Below are positions 1-6,977 of a stretch of DNA of 48,674 nt, piece by piece. Within the stretch, counting starts at the first letter, position 1. Every line of letters begins with the position of its first letter. The position numbers were made by a program, and so were the translations under genes. The DNA lies in assembly GCA_017617315.1 (NCBI GenBank), contig JAFZWM010000028.1:1-48674 (forward strand). The letters run 5' to 3'. The DNA comes from Bacteroidaceae bacterium. Lineage in GTDB: Bacteria > Bacteroidota > Bacteroidia > Bacteroidales > Bacteroidaceae. The notes beneath the pieces are model-generated. The model saw only the letters and a program-made list of their open reading frames with translations. It was not told the DNA's origin and did not search any database.

Positions 1-105
1 CTGTACTTCTTCGTCTATGTAAATCTTTCAATGAACTCTTTCTTGGTTCTTTCGTTTCCGACTCTCTGTCAGTCTTGCTGACCGCATCGTTCCCGAAAGC
101 GAGTG
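1..105 (-). other. 5' leader of an rRNA operon; 16S gene lies beyond the left edge
   Basis: Read on the minus strand, a strong promoter (106-135) is followed by about 100 bases without an ORF that resemble the leader between promoter and 16S rRNA in Bacteroidales. It holds a 5-bp hairpin (68-82, GTCAG/CTGAC) and, at 25-36, GTTCATTGAAAG followed by ACATAGACGAAGAAGTAC, as in known Bacteroides and Prevotella 16S leaders. No mature rRNA is inside the window. The rRNA identity rests on recalled similarity, so it is probable rather than proven. A window starting here would fit a contig broken at a collapsed rRNA repeat. Confidence 0.65.
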
Positions 106-135
106 CAAAGATACGGCCTTTTTCCGAAATGCAAA
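106..135 (-). promoter_or_regulatory. Strong housekeeping promoter, probably of an rRNA operon
   Basis: On the minus strand TTTG (132-135) and TATCTTTG (106-113) are separated by 18 bp, close to the Bacteroidetes sigma-ABfr consensus (TTTG, 19-20 bp, TAnnTTTG). Transcription runs leftwards out of the window. An AT-rich stretch upstream (136-190) could act as an UP element. Confidence 0.8.
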
Positions 136-214
136 ACTTTTCAGAAAGAAATTTTAAGAATTTTTAAATATTTTTCAAAAATCCGTATTTACACATAATA
201 TAATAACAATAACA

Positions 215-305
215 GTTGACAATTCACAATGATGAGTTGAAAGTTGAAAATTGAAAAATCAAATCAATTCAATTAATGGGCAATTCAGAATTTATAAATG
301 CTGAG
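215..305. repeat. Degenerate 7-bp-periodic AT-rich repeat
   Basis: Overlapping variants of TTGAAAN, AATTCAN and AATTGAC follow one another with a mostly 7-bp period (for example TTGAAAG TTGAAAA TTGAAAA around 238-258). There is no convincing ORF or RNA gene. Related tracts lie at 855-935, 3392-3520, 41215-41279 and 41505-41660. Confidence 0.75.
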
Positions 306-366
306 TTTTTTCAAAGAACAATTATGATATGAAATATTCTTTTGGTAAATACAAAATAGTGGGTAG
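299..366 (+). repeat. Leader-like sequence, copy A, immediately before an 11-bp array
   Basis: This segment recurs at 528-595 with a constant offset of 229 bp: TGCTGAG (299/528), ACAATTAT (318/547) and a 23-bp identical block (335-357/564-586). In both copies the first 11-bp unit boundary falls 9 bp after the identical block. The right-hand half of the window holds a related TGCTTAGTTTTTTCAA (41557-41572) near a third array. The function is unknown. Confidence 0.8.
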
Positions 367-476
367 GAAGAAGGTAGGAAGATGGAAGCAAGACAGAAGA
401 TAGATTCAAGGTACATTCAAGATACGTCGAAGGAACGTGGTAGGTACGTCCTAGGAACGTCCAAGATACGGGGAAG
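361..476 (+). repeat. 11-bp-periodic degenerate array 1 (about 10.5 units)
   Basis: After a partial unit (361-366), ten consecutive 11-bp units each end in AAG or TAG with no indel: boundaries fall at 377, 388, 399, 410, 421, 432, 443, 454, 465 and 476. Unit interiors vary strongly (GAAGAAGGTAG, GTACATTCAAG, GAACGTGGTAG, ATACGGGGAAG). On the minus strand the consensus is CTWNNNNNTAN or CTWNNNNNTWN, the same as in arrays 596-826 and 41280-41488. One minus-strand unit, CTTCCCCGTAT, is one base from two units of the distant array. Confidence 0.85.
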
Positions 477-527
477 CAATTCAAATGGTAGCCAAAGAAT
501 TCATAAGTGCAATTCACAATTCATAAT

Positions 528-595
528 TGCTGAGGACTTATGGAGGACAATTATAACGCAAATTATTCTTTTGGTAAATACAAAATGATGGCAAG
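528..595 (+). repeat. Leader-like sequence, copy B, immediately before an 11-bp array
   Basis: This is the second copy of the segment at 299-366 with the same internal spacing. It directly precedes the homogeneous array at 596-826. The 7-bp-type repeat AATTCAC AATTCAT AATTGCT leads into it from about 511. Confidence 0.8.
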
Positions 596-826
596 GTATA
601 TGCAGGGTATATGCAAGATATATGCAGGATATATGTAAGCTATATGTTGGCTATATGTTAGCTATATGTTGGCTATATGTTGGCTATATGTTAGCTATAT
701 GTTGGCTATATGTTGGCTATATGTTGGCTATATGTTGGCTATATGTAAGCTATATGTTGGCTATATGTTAGCTATATGTTGGCTATATGTTGGCTATATG
801 TTGGCTATATGTAAACTATATGCAAG
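596..826 (+). repeat. 11-bp tandem array 2, 21 units, nearly homogeneous
   Basis: Twenty-one units of 11 bp run without an indel from 596 to 826. The core unit is CTATATGTTGG with variants ending TTAG, TAAG or CAAG. The first four units (GTATATGCAGG, GTATATGCAAG and relatives) are the most diverged. On the minus strand the unit reads CCAACATATAG or CTAACATATAG, matching the CTWNNNNNTAN pattern of arrays 1 and 3. Because 33 bp is 11 codons, one frame reads as a repeating Met-Leu-Ala-Ile-Cys peptide, which I take to be accidental. Confidence 0.95.
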
Positions 827-854
827 AGATAGCCAGTTTAGGTTATGGGAAGGT

Positions 855-935
855 TGAAAGTTCAGAATTGACAATGGACAGAGACAATTCAAAATTCAGA
901 ATTCATAATTCAAATTTCAGAATTGTTAATTGTTA
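855..935. repeat. Degenerate 7-bp-periodic AT-rich repeat
   Basis: Variants of TTGAAAG, AATTGAC, AATTCAA and AATTCAT fill the space between array 2 and the promoter of the DUF4421 gene. The composition and period match the other 7-bp tracts of the window. Confidence 0.7.
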
Positions 936-971
936 GAGTGAATTCAGAAACGCGTTTACAAATAAAATTTG

Positions 972-979
972 TAATTTTG
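972..979 (+). promoter_or_regulatory. -7 element of the DUF4421 gene
   Basis: TAATTTTG lies 24 bp before the ATG at 1003. No good TTTG is found at the -33 position, so the match is partial. Confidence 0.5.
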
Positions 980-1002
980 CAGCCGGTTATTTCAATCCAA
1001 GT

Positions 1003-2136
1003 ATGAACATATCTAATTTCTGTACATACATTGTAATGATAGAGATGCTTTCTACTTGTCTTTGCGCAAAGGCACAAAACAGGAAAGAGAACATTAAGCA
1101 GAGCCGTAGGATAATGAGGCATGCGATTGACAGTCTTGCCGACATCCGCCACAACTCTGCCAACAGAAAGGAGCGCGTAAACGCAGATATGGGTGTGGTG
1201 AGAAAAATGACGGACAATCTATTAGACATCTTTCAGAAGACAAAGACCGACACGAACTTTGTATCAAGGCCAGATAAGCCCCTCACGGTAAAGCTGAAAA
1301 ACGACGTGTCGGGCAACATGATTAGAATAAACACGGTCTCGGCAGAGGGCAATAAGGTTGATTACCTGCTGAGCAACAATCTGCGCGAGACGGTAGGAAT
1401 AACCGCCAACTATCGGGGCTTGTCGGCTACGCTCTCGATAAACCCGAAGAAACTGATGGGCAAGACGTCTGACAAGGAATACATCATAAACTACTACAAC
1501 AACAAGTACGGAATAGACCTCTCGTACGGCGACATACACAACTTTTACGGAGGCGCACCACATGCAAATCGGAGCAATCAAGTGCGATATGACGAGGCAA
1601 GGCTGAGAAACCTTCAGACTAACGTCTACTACGTCTTCAACAACCGAAAATTCTCGTACCCGGCGGTTTTTACCAACTCGTATATACAGCGCAAGAGTTC
1701 GGGCAGCATCATCGCAGCCGCATCGCTCTATAGCGGAAAACTATCGGGAATGGACAGGATTTCGGAAGACATGAACTCTACCCTCACCTTGTCGGACATT
1801 ACGATGATGCATGCAAGCCTTGGCGCAGGATACGCCTACAACTACGTGCCGAACAAGAGATGGCTCTTCCACCTGTCAACGCAGATTTCGGTACTGCTGA
1901 AGAAGAGATACATGCTGAGTTACACAGACATGGACGGCGAGAGACACGACGAAAGAATGAAGTCTAAGTTTGCCAACATCTTTAACGTGGGCAGAGTGGG
2001 CATGACGTACTTCAAGAACGACCTGTTCTTCTCGCTCACGAGCGTGGTTCAACTATCGAACGTTGGAGACAAAAACCAATACTCAATCACCAACGTTAAA
2101 TGGAAGGCAAGGCTCTCCGCTGGAAAGCGGTTCTGA
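1003..2136 (+). CDS. DUF4421 family protein, predicted outer-membrane beta-barrel
   Basis: The sequence resembles the Bacteroidetes family DUF4421, whose molecular role is not known. Residues 1-25 form a short hydrophobic export-signal-like segment ending Ala-Lys-Ala-Gln. From about residue 70 to the end, short alternating hydrophobic/aromatic strands are separated by polar turns, and the chain ends in Arg-Phe, a terminal aromatic typical of outer-membrane barrels. The motif LSYGDIHNFYGG near residues 173-184 is typical of what I remember of the family. The ATG at 1003 is the only start that includes the signal, and a -7 element lies just upstream. The phosphodiesterase gene begins 52 bp downstream on the same strand, so they may share a transcript. 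Family assignment moderate; barrel topology inferred. Confidence 0.7.
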   Translation: MNISNFCTYIVMIEMLSTCLCAKAQNRKENIKQSRRIMRHAIDSLADIRHNSANRKERVNADMGVVRKMTDNLLDIFQKTKTDTNFVSRPDKPLTVKLKNDVSGNMIRINTVSAEGNKVDYLLSNNLRETVGITANYRGLSATLSINPKKLMGKTSDKEYIINYYNNKYGIDLSYGDIHNFYGGAPHANRSNQVRYDEARLRNLQTNVYYVFNNRKFSYPAVFTNSYIQRKSSGSIIAAASLYSGKLSGMDRISEDMNSTLTLSDITMMHASLGAGYAYNYVPNKRWLFHLSTQISVLLKKRYMLSYTDMDGERHDERMKSKFANIFNVGRVGMTYFKNDLFFSLTSVVQLSNVGDKNQYSITNVKWKARLSAGKRF

Positions 2137-2188
2137 CAGCGACCTTCGGGTAAAGATTAAAAACAGGAAAATATAATAATACACAACG

Positions 2189-3391
2189 ATGAAAAGTAAG
2201 ACTTTAACTCTGCTGATTGTGTTTGCAATGTGCTGCATTCAGGGCATTCAGGCACAGAAAAGAACAAACAACATTACGGTTATCATCTCGCTCGACGGAT
2301 TCAGATGGGACTATCCGCAGATGTACCGCTGCCCTAACATCGACAAAATCGGAAAGGACGGCGTGGAGGCCGAGGTTACTCCGTGCTATCCGGCATCGAC
2401 CTACCCCAACCACTACAGCATAGCCACGGGTCTCTATCCCGACCACCACGGCATCGTGTCGAACACGTTCTACTGCAACGACAACCGCACGTTTTACAAG
2501 ATGAGCGACCTCTACAAGCCAAAGGCGCTCCAGCAATACGGCGGCGAGCCGATATGGATTACCGCCAACCGTCAGGGCGTGAAGAGCGGAACAATCTATT
2601 GGATTGGCTCGGAGTTTCAGATTAAGGGGTTCTTCCCTACCTATTTCGAGAGATGGTCGAAGACTCCTCACCTGTCGTTCCAGAAGAGAGCCGACAAGGT
2701 GCTTGAGCTGCTGACGATGCCCGAAGGCTCTCGCCCACAGCTTATTATGTGCTACTTCGAAGAGCCCGACCACACTGGCCATCTGTACGGTCCGCAATGC
2801 CGCGACATTGGCACGCAGATTGCCGAACTGGACAACATCATCGGCGACCTGTGGAAGAAAATAAAGACTCTGCCGATAGGCGACAAGGTGAACCTAATAG
2901 TAACATCAGACCACGGCACGGCTGCCATAAGCGACCATACTTGCATCCTTATAAAGAAATATCTGAAGAAGAAATGGTACAACGAGATTGCAGTTGCCAT
3001 TCCGACGAACATATACACCAAGCCTGAATACCGCGACACGGTTTACGAGGAACTGAAGAAGATTGAGCACGTTCAGGTGTGGAAGAAGGAAGAAGTGCCT
3101 GAGCATCTGCACTATGGCACGCACCCTAACTGCGGCGACATAATAGTTGCTCCCGACAAGGGGTACAACTGCGTAAACTATCTGCCTCACCTCTATGGCG
3201 AGCATGGCTATGATCCTACGGAAAGGGACATGCACGTCATCTTCAAGGCTTGCGGTCCTGACTTTAAGAGGGGCTACAAGGCTCCCGACTTCTACAACGT
3301 AGACATCTACCCTCTGCTTTGCAACTTGCTTGGCATAAAGCCAGCAAAGAACGATGGAGACTTTAAGAGGGTTAAAGGAATGCTGAAATAA
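2189..3391 (+). CDS. Alkaline phosphatase-like nucleotide pyrophosphatase/phosphodiesterase (NPP type), exported
   Basis: Predicted periplasmic or secreted metal-dependent phosphodiesterase of the type I NPP family, which cleaves phosphodiester or pyrophosphate bonds of nucleotides. Residues 1-23 are a signal peptide ending Ile-Gln-Ala-Gln. Visible active-site elements are Asp36 (SLDGFRW), the nucleophile Thr71 in STYPNH, Asp194 and His198 in PDHTGH, Asp241-His242 in SDHG, and His339 in YGEHGY, which together make up the usual two-metal site. Length (400 aa) is normal for bacterial single-domain members. It follows the DUF4421 gene by 52 bp. The natural substrate cannot be read from sequence; nucleotide sugars, ATP or lipid head groups are all possible. 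The family call is firm. Confidence 0.9.
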   Translation: MKSKTLTLLIVFAMCCIQGIQAQKRTNNITVIISLDGFRWDYPQMYRCPNIDKIGKDGVEAEVTPCYPASTYPNHYSIATGLYPDHHGIVSNTFYCNDNRTFYKMSDLYKPKALQQYGGEPIWITANRQGVKSGTIYWIGSEFQIKGFFPTYFERWSKTPHLSFQKRADKVLELLTMPEGSRPQLIMCYFEEPDHTGHLYGPQCRDIGTQIAELDNIIGDLWKKIKTLPIGDKVNLIVTSDHGTAAISDHTCILIKKYLKKKWYNEIAVAIPTNIYTKPEYRDTVYEELKKIEHVQVWKKEEVPEHLHYGTHPNCGDIIVAPDKGYNCVNYLPHLYGEHGYDPTERDMHVIFKACGPDFKRGYKAPDFYNVDIYPLLCNLLGIKPAKNDGDFKRVKGMLK

Positions 3392-3520
3392 TTCATAATT
3401 CATAATTCACAATTGACAATTATTTAAATTGAAACTTGAAAGTTGAAAATTGAAAAATCAATTGACAATGGGCAATTCACAATTGACAATGTAGAACATT
3501 GAAAATTCAGAATTCTTAGT
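3392..3520. repeat. Degenerate 7-bp-periodic AT-rich repeat
   Basis: A clear 7-bp register is visible (AATTCAT AATTCAT AATTCAC AATTGAC from about 3391, then TTGAAAC TTGAAAG TTGAAAA TTGAAAA). The tract ends near a TTGAGGA motif that resembles the start of the leader-like copies at 299 and 528, but no 11-bp array follows. From 3521 to 3656 I see no gene, promoter or RNA. Confidence 0.75.
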
Positions 3521-3656
3521 TGAGGATTTCCACTAGTTTCCATTGATTCTACTGAATTCCGACTCGACATGTGGTCGCTTGCGTCCTTTCAGTAGCAAGA
3601 AATTGACAGCATCTGCAAACACTAATTTCCGGATTGACTTTGCAGGAAAATATGGG

Positions 3657-3706
3657 CAAAAAAATAAGCCTCTGGTTGATTTTCGAGTTCAACCAGAGGC
3701 TTTTTA
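3657..3706. terminator. Bidirectional intrinsic terminator
   Basis: A 14-bp perfect stem (3666-3679 with 3689-3702, GCCTCTGGTTGA core) has a T run on both strands: TTTTT after it on plus, and TTATTTTTTT after it on minus. It ends the SusC-to-BACON operon on the minus strand and closes the region downstream of the phosphodiesterase gene on plus. Confidence 0.9.
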
Positions 3707-3713
3707 GTTTATC

Positions 3714-4772
3714 TTACTTTGATAAAGACTTGTATAATTTCAGATTTGTTATTGCTGCAAAATTAGTTAATATTTCACCGTTTGTATCAATAACACTGAT
3801 GAGAGAACCTACAAAATCAGCATCTTTCAGTCCATTGTTATCATAGAAGGTACAAACTTTTTTATTAGGATCAAAAGCACATTTATATGTATAAGGTTCA
3901 TCCTTGTAAATATCGCCTTCACTTGTCAATGAATATTGTACTACATCAAGAGCACCTAAAACATTTCCCACAACAGTATTGTTTACCAACTCATAGCAAC
4001 CATCCTTTGTCAGCTTACCAACCAATGGGTAATTGCCATACTTTGTATTGCACAAGCCTGTAATTGTAACCAAAGAGTCTGCTCTATTTAAAGCAACTTT
4101 AACCTTCAATGTATCCTTTACAAACTCATCCTTTTCTTCATCGTACTGCAACATATCTTCATATACTGCAATCCAATCACCAAACAAAGAATACTGGACG
4201 AAATTCACAGTCTGAACCATATCTGTATTGATAGCTTTAACAACAGCTGAAGCCTTACGATACTCACCAGTCTCGTTGGCTGCAATATTGAAATGAACAC
4301 CGTCCTCGCTGGCTGTATAGGTTACCCAATCAGGAAGACCTGAAACTTCGAAACCAAATGTATTACGTGCTTTGTAATCGACACCTACAGCTGAGTTATC
4401 GCAAGAATAAAATATAGTATCTTCGCTAAACTCTGTTACACGACCAAGCTGAGTTACAGGAACGCGCTTTGTCTGGTTGCCGCATTTAAGCGTAACCATT
4501 GCTGTACGGCTGTCGATAGAATAGTTATCATCGAGGCTAATGTAGACTTTTGACGCATCTGCGCTTACCTTACACCACTCTTCTGATGATGTTGCGGTAA
4601 CTACCGCATCGCCCTGACCACCGTCGTACAGAATATAGCCGCTGCATGCCTTTGCCGGATAGTTTGTAGTAGACTCAACGAGTTTGAACTCGTTGAGATA
4701 ACTGCAATCAGTTTCGTTGCAGGATGCCAAAAAGAGGCATCCCAGCAACATTGCTAATATATATTTCTTCAT
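3714..4772 (-). CDS. BACON-domain surface lipoprotein of the SusC/D operon
   Basis: Last gene of the five-gene uptake operon, with the terminator directly behind it. The chosen ATG (4772) gives MKKYILAMLLGCLFLASC with the lipobox cysteine at 18. An earlier in-frame ATG at 4784 is possible and would leave only 1 bp after the previous gene. Two consecutive BACON-like Ig folds are recognisable, about residues 40-115 (EEWCKVS, then RVPVTQLG) and 120-200 (LPDWVTYTASEDG, then VQTVNFVQYS). A C-terminal beta-rich part of about 150 residues follows that I do not recognise. BACON domains usually bind mucin or carbohydrate, or space domains on surface glycan-uptake lipoproteins. The protein probably sits on the cell surface next to SusD. 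Ligand unknown. Confidence 0.75.
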   Translation of the reverse strand: MKKYILAMLLGCLFLASCNETDCSYLNEFKLVESTTNYPAKACSGYILYDGGQGDAVVTATSSEEWCKVSADASKVYISLDDNYSIDSRTAMVTLKCGNQTKRVPVTQLGRVTEFSEDTIFYSCDNSAVGVDYKARNTFGFEVSGLPDWVTYTASEDGVHFNIAANETGEYRKASAVVKAINTDMVQTVNFVQYSLFGDWIAVYEDMLQYDEEKDEFVKDTLKVKVALNRADSLVTITGLCNTKYGNYPLVGKLTKDGCYELVNNTVVGNVLGALDVVQYSLTSEGDIYKDEPYTYKCAFDPNKKVCTFYDNNGLKDADFVGSLISVIDTNGEILTNFAAITNLKLYKSLSK

Positions 4773-4785
4773 TGTCACAATCATT

Positions 4786-6042
4786 TTACTTTACTAACAC
4801 GAGAGCAAAATTACTCCACTGATCTTTATACTCAACAGCACCACTTACTTCTGGTGCTTTTCCAGATTTGAATGAATACAAAACGAATGTATTATAAAGT
4901 CCTTCTGTTCCATAAGAGTCAAAAGAGAAGATATAATAATCATCGGTAATATTAACCATTGACGACTGCAATCCGTATGATGTATTTACAAAAATTGAAG
5001 AGCCGTTGTATGTTAACATCCATACATAATTACCAGATTCATCCATACTCAAAACCTGTGGCTGCACTACAACAGAACCCGTTGAGGCATCATAAGAAAC
5101 CTTCAATTCAAACTGTTTCTCACGATTATACATATAAAGCTGACCGTCACTCTCAGCGAACTTAACTGGCATAACATATTCTTCACCCTCAGCATCGTCA
5201 AACATAAAATACCATGTTCCGTTCAAGAACGTAGAAAGAGGAACTCTTGTATCAATAGGCTTGATATTCAAATTTACATCCTTTGCTATGAGAATGCCAC
5301 TCTTTGAATCATATTCAAATTCACTTATCTGTGCAGAACCAATAGTTACAGGATTTGCCAAACGTATTCCTGTTTCAGTAGCAAAGTACAGTGACTTAAA
5401 ATCGTCGATTTGAAAATAACCACCTGAAAACTTTCCAACGCCAAGAGTCTTATTTTCATAAATGACCTCAAACAGCTTCATCTTGCTACATGAGTTTCTT
5501 ACGGCAATCATCTTAGTCAAAGCACTCTTGACGTCGTAGTTCTTGTCAACAGCATGCATGTGAAGAGTAACTCCACGCTTTTTGCCCTTAAGAACAAATT
5601 CCTTGTCTGAAGCACTTACAACAATAAACTCGTAATCACCTTCGAGTCCGTCAACATCCGAGCTAGATGGTTCAGACCAATAATGCAAAATATCATTATA
5701 AGTTGAGAACGACAATATAGGTCCTTGAGTCTTAAGCAACTCGTAGTTAGATGTCAGAGTAGTACCAGCCTTTACCCCAGTAGAATAATCCGACACAATA
5801 GAGACAGTACCATCTTTCTTGAAATTAAGAAAAATATTAGCACCACCATACTCTTTGTTTTCGCCTGAATACATTTCGAGTTTCCATCCATTCTCGGCAG
5901 ATACAAGGAGTTCCTTGTACTCGTTCAGAGCATTTTCCATACGGTTTGCAGAAGAATCGTCGAACACTCTGTCGTCGCTCGAACATGATGTCTGTGCGAG
6001 GGCGAGCACCGCAACCATTAAAAACAAATATATTTTTTTCAT
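4786..6042 (-). CDS. DUF4302 domain lipoprotein
   Basis: Predicted surface lipoprotein. The signal peptide carries a lipobox with Cys20 (LAQTSC). Residues about 25-220 match the DUF4302 pattern as I know it: NEYKELLVSAENGWKL at the start, then the NIFLNFKKDGTVSIVSDY block. DUF4302 proteins are regularly encoded beside SusC/SusD pairs and a zinc-binding metallopeptidase, exactly as here. The C-terminal half is beta-rich and unassigned. The gene starts 11 bp after the metallopeptidase stop, so the two are translated from one message. Biochemical function is unknown; a role in capturing the operon's substrate is inferred from context. Confidence 0.8.
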   Translation of the reverse strand: MKKIYLFLMVAVLALAQTSCSSDDRVFDDSSANRMENALNEYKELLVSAENGWKLEMYSGENKEYGGANIFLNFKKDGTVSIVSDYSTGVKAGTTLTSNYELLKTQGPILSFSTYNDILHYWSEPSSSDVDGLEGDYEFIVVSASDKEFVLKGKKRGVTLHMHAVDKNYDVKSALTKMIAVRNSCSKMKLFEVIYENKTLGVGKFSGGYFQIDDFKSLYFATETGIRLANPVTIGSAQISEFEYDSKSGILIAKDVNLNIKPIDTRVPLSTFLNGTWYFMFDDAEGEEYVMPVKFAESDGQLYMYNREKQFELKVSYDASTGSVVVQPQVLSMDESGNYVWMLTYNGSSIFVNTSYGLQSSMVNITDDYYIFSFDSYGTEGLYNTFVLYSFKSGKAPEVSGAVEYKDQWSNFALVLVK

Positions 6043-6053
6043 AAAACTTGTGC

Positions 6054-6965
6054 TTAATTAAGGGTTGTCAAATCCATTGTTGAAAGTTCCTTACTACGAC
6101 GCTGTACAGCATCGCGGAGTTCGTCAAGTTCGAAGCCCCAGCTGTTGCGGCAGTATGTCTTTACGATAGCAAGTTTTTCTTCGAGAAGATTGCCACCGTT
6201 GTGAGTTGTACCATCTTTATCTGTAGAATTACCATCTGCTACAGCAGCATCCCACCACTCCTGATCGTGGGTTACGTAGTTTGCGATAAGTTCAACAAAG
6301 TCGTCGTTCACCTCGTTGCGAGAATAAGGCGAGATATAACCAAGCTGACGAGCCGTTTTTTCACTATACTGATACCAGTCACCGCCAACATAAGTACCTT
6401 CGGTAATCTTCTGGAAATTTGTATCGTATGGCTTCTTTTGGTGCAGGATATGACCGAACTCATGGTGCATGGTCTTGAAGTAATAATGGTTCAAACGTTC
6501 CATATAATCCTCCTGAGAGAGAAAATAATCCATATAGTTCACCATGTACAGAGTGATGACAAGACCACCCTCGGCAGTACCCAAGACCATTGTACCATCA
6601 TCATTATAGGCAGGAGAACCTACAAAATGAATTGTTCTTGGAACAAGCTGGCGAGTAAAGTCTACACCTGCAACCTCGTCGTATGCACCAAACCATACAT
6701 GCTTAATGATTTTCGCAAGTTCTATGCTCTGGCTGTACTCAGCCGGTGCAAGGTCGTAATCATAATCGCTGATGTTATCATTCAACTTGTAGACAACCTC
6801 AACATTATATGGTTCTGTAAAGTTATTCCGAATCCACTTGTCGAAGTCGTTCTGCTCTGTCTTTGCTGTATCAAAGATACTCTTGTTGTCGAGCGATTCG
6901 TCGCTACATGAAACCGATGCAAGGCTCATGCAACCTATCATTGTATATAATAAAAATCTTTTCAT
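6054..6965 (-). CDS. Putative zinc-binding metallopeptidase lipoprotein (Peptidase_Mx1-like)
   Basis: Predicted surface zinc peptidase. Lipobox Cys20 (LASVSC) follows a basic, hydrophobic signal. The active-site motif HHEFGHILHQ places His168, Glu169 and His172 as HExxH. A downstream DDFVELIANYVTH segment offers Glu225 as a plausible third ligand, giving a gluzincin-like arrangement; that ligand is my inference. Length (303 aa) and the lipoprotein signal match the putative zinc-binding metallopeptidase family common in Bacteroidetes SusC/D operons. Gaps of 12 bp after susD and 11 bp before the DUF4302 gene indicate one transcript. No glycoside hydrolase accompanies the operon, so it may process a protein or glycoprotein at the surface. 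Confidence 0.85.
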   Translation of the reverse strand: MKRFLLYTMIGCMSLASVSCSDESLDNKSIFDTAKTEQNDFDKWIRNNFTEPYNVEVVYKLNDNISDYDYDLAPAEYSQSIELAKIIKHVWFGAYDEVAGVDFTRQLVPRTIHFVGSPAYNDDGTMVLGTAEGGLVITLYMVNYMDYFLSQEDYMERLNHYYFKTMHHEFGHILHQKKPYDTNFQKITEGTYVGGDWYQYSEKTARQLGYISPYSRNEVNDDFVELIANYVTHDQEWWDAAVADGNSTDKDGTTHNGGNLLEEKLAIVKTYCRNSWGFELDELRDAVQRRSKELSTMDLTTLN

Positions 6966-6977
6966 GCTGAAATCTTA

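Noticed and set aside
596-826. CRISPR array
   Set aside because: Units are 11 bp without spacers and no cas genes are in the window; this is a tandem repeat.
666-857. Repeat protein with Met-Leu-Ala-Ile-Cys-Trp-Leu-Tyr-Val units
   Set aside because: It is the mechanical translation of an 11-bp repeat in one frame, with no ribosome-binding or signal context, and the related degenerate array 1 is not translatable in the same way.
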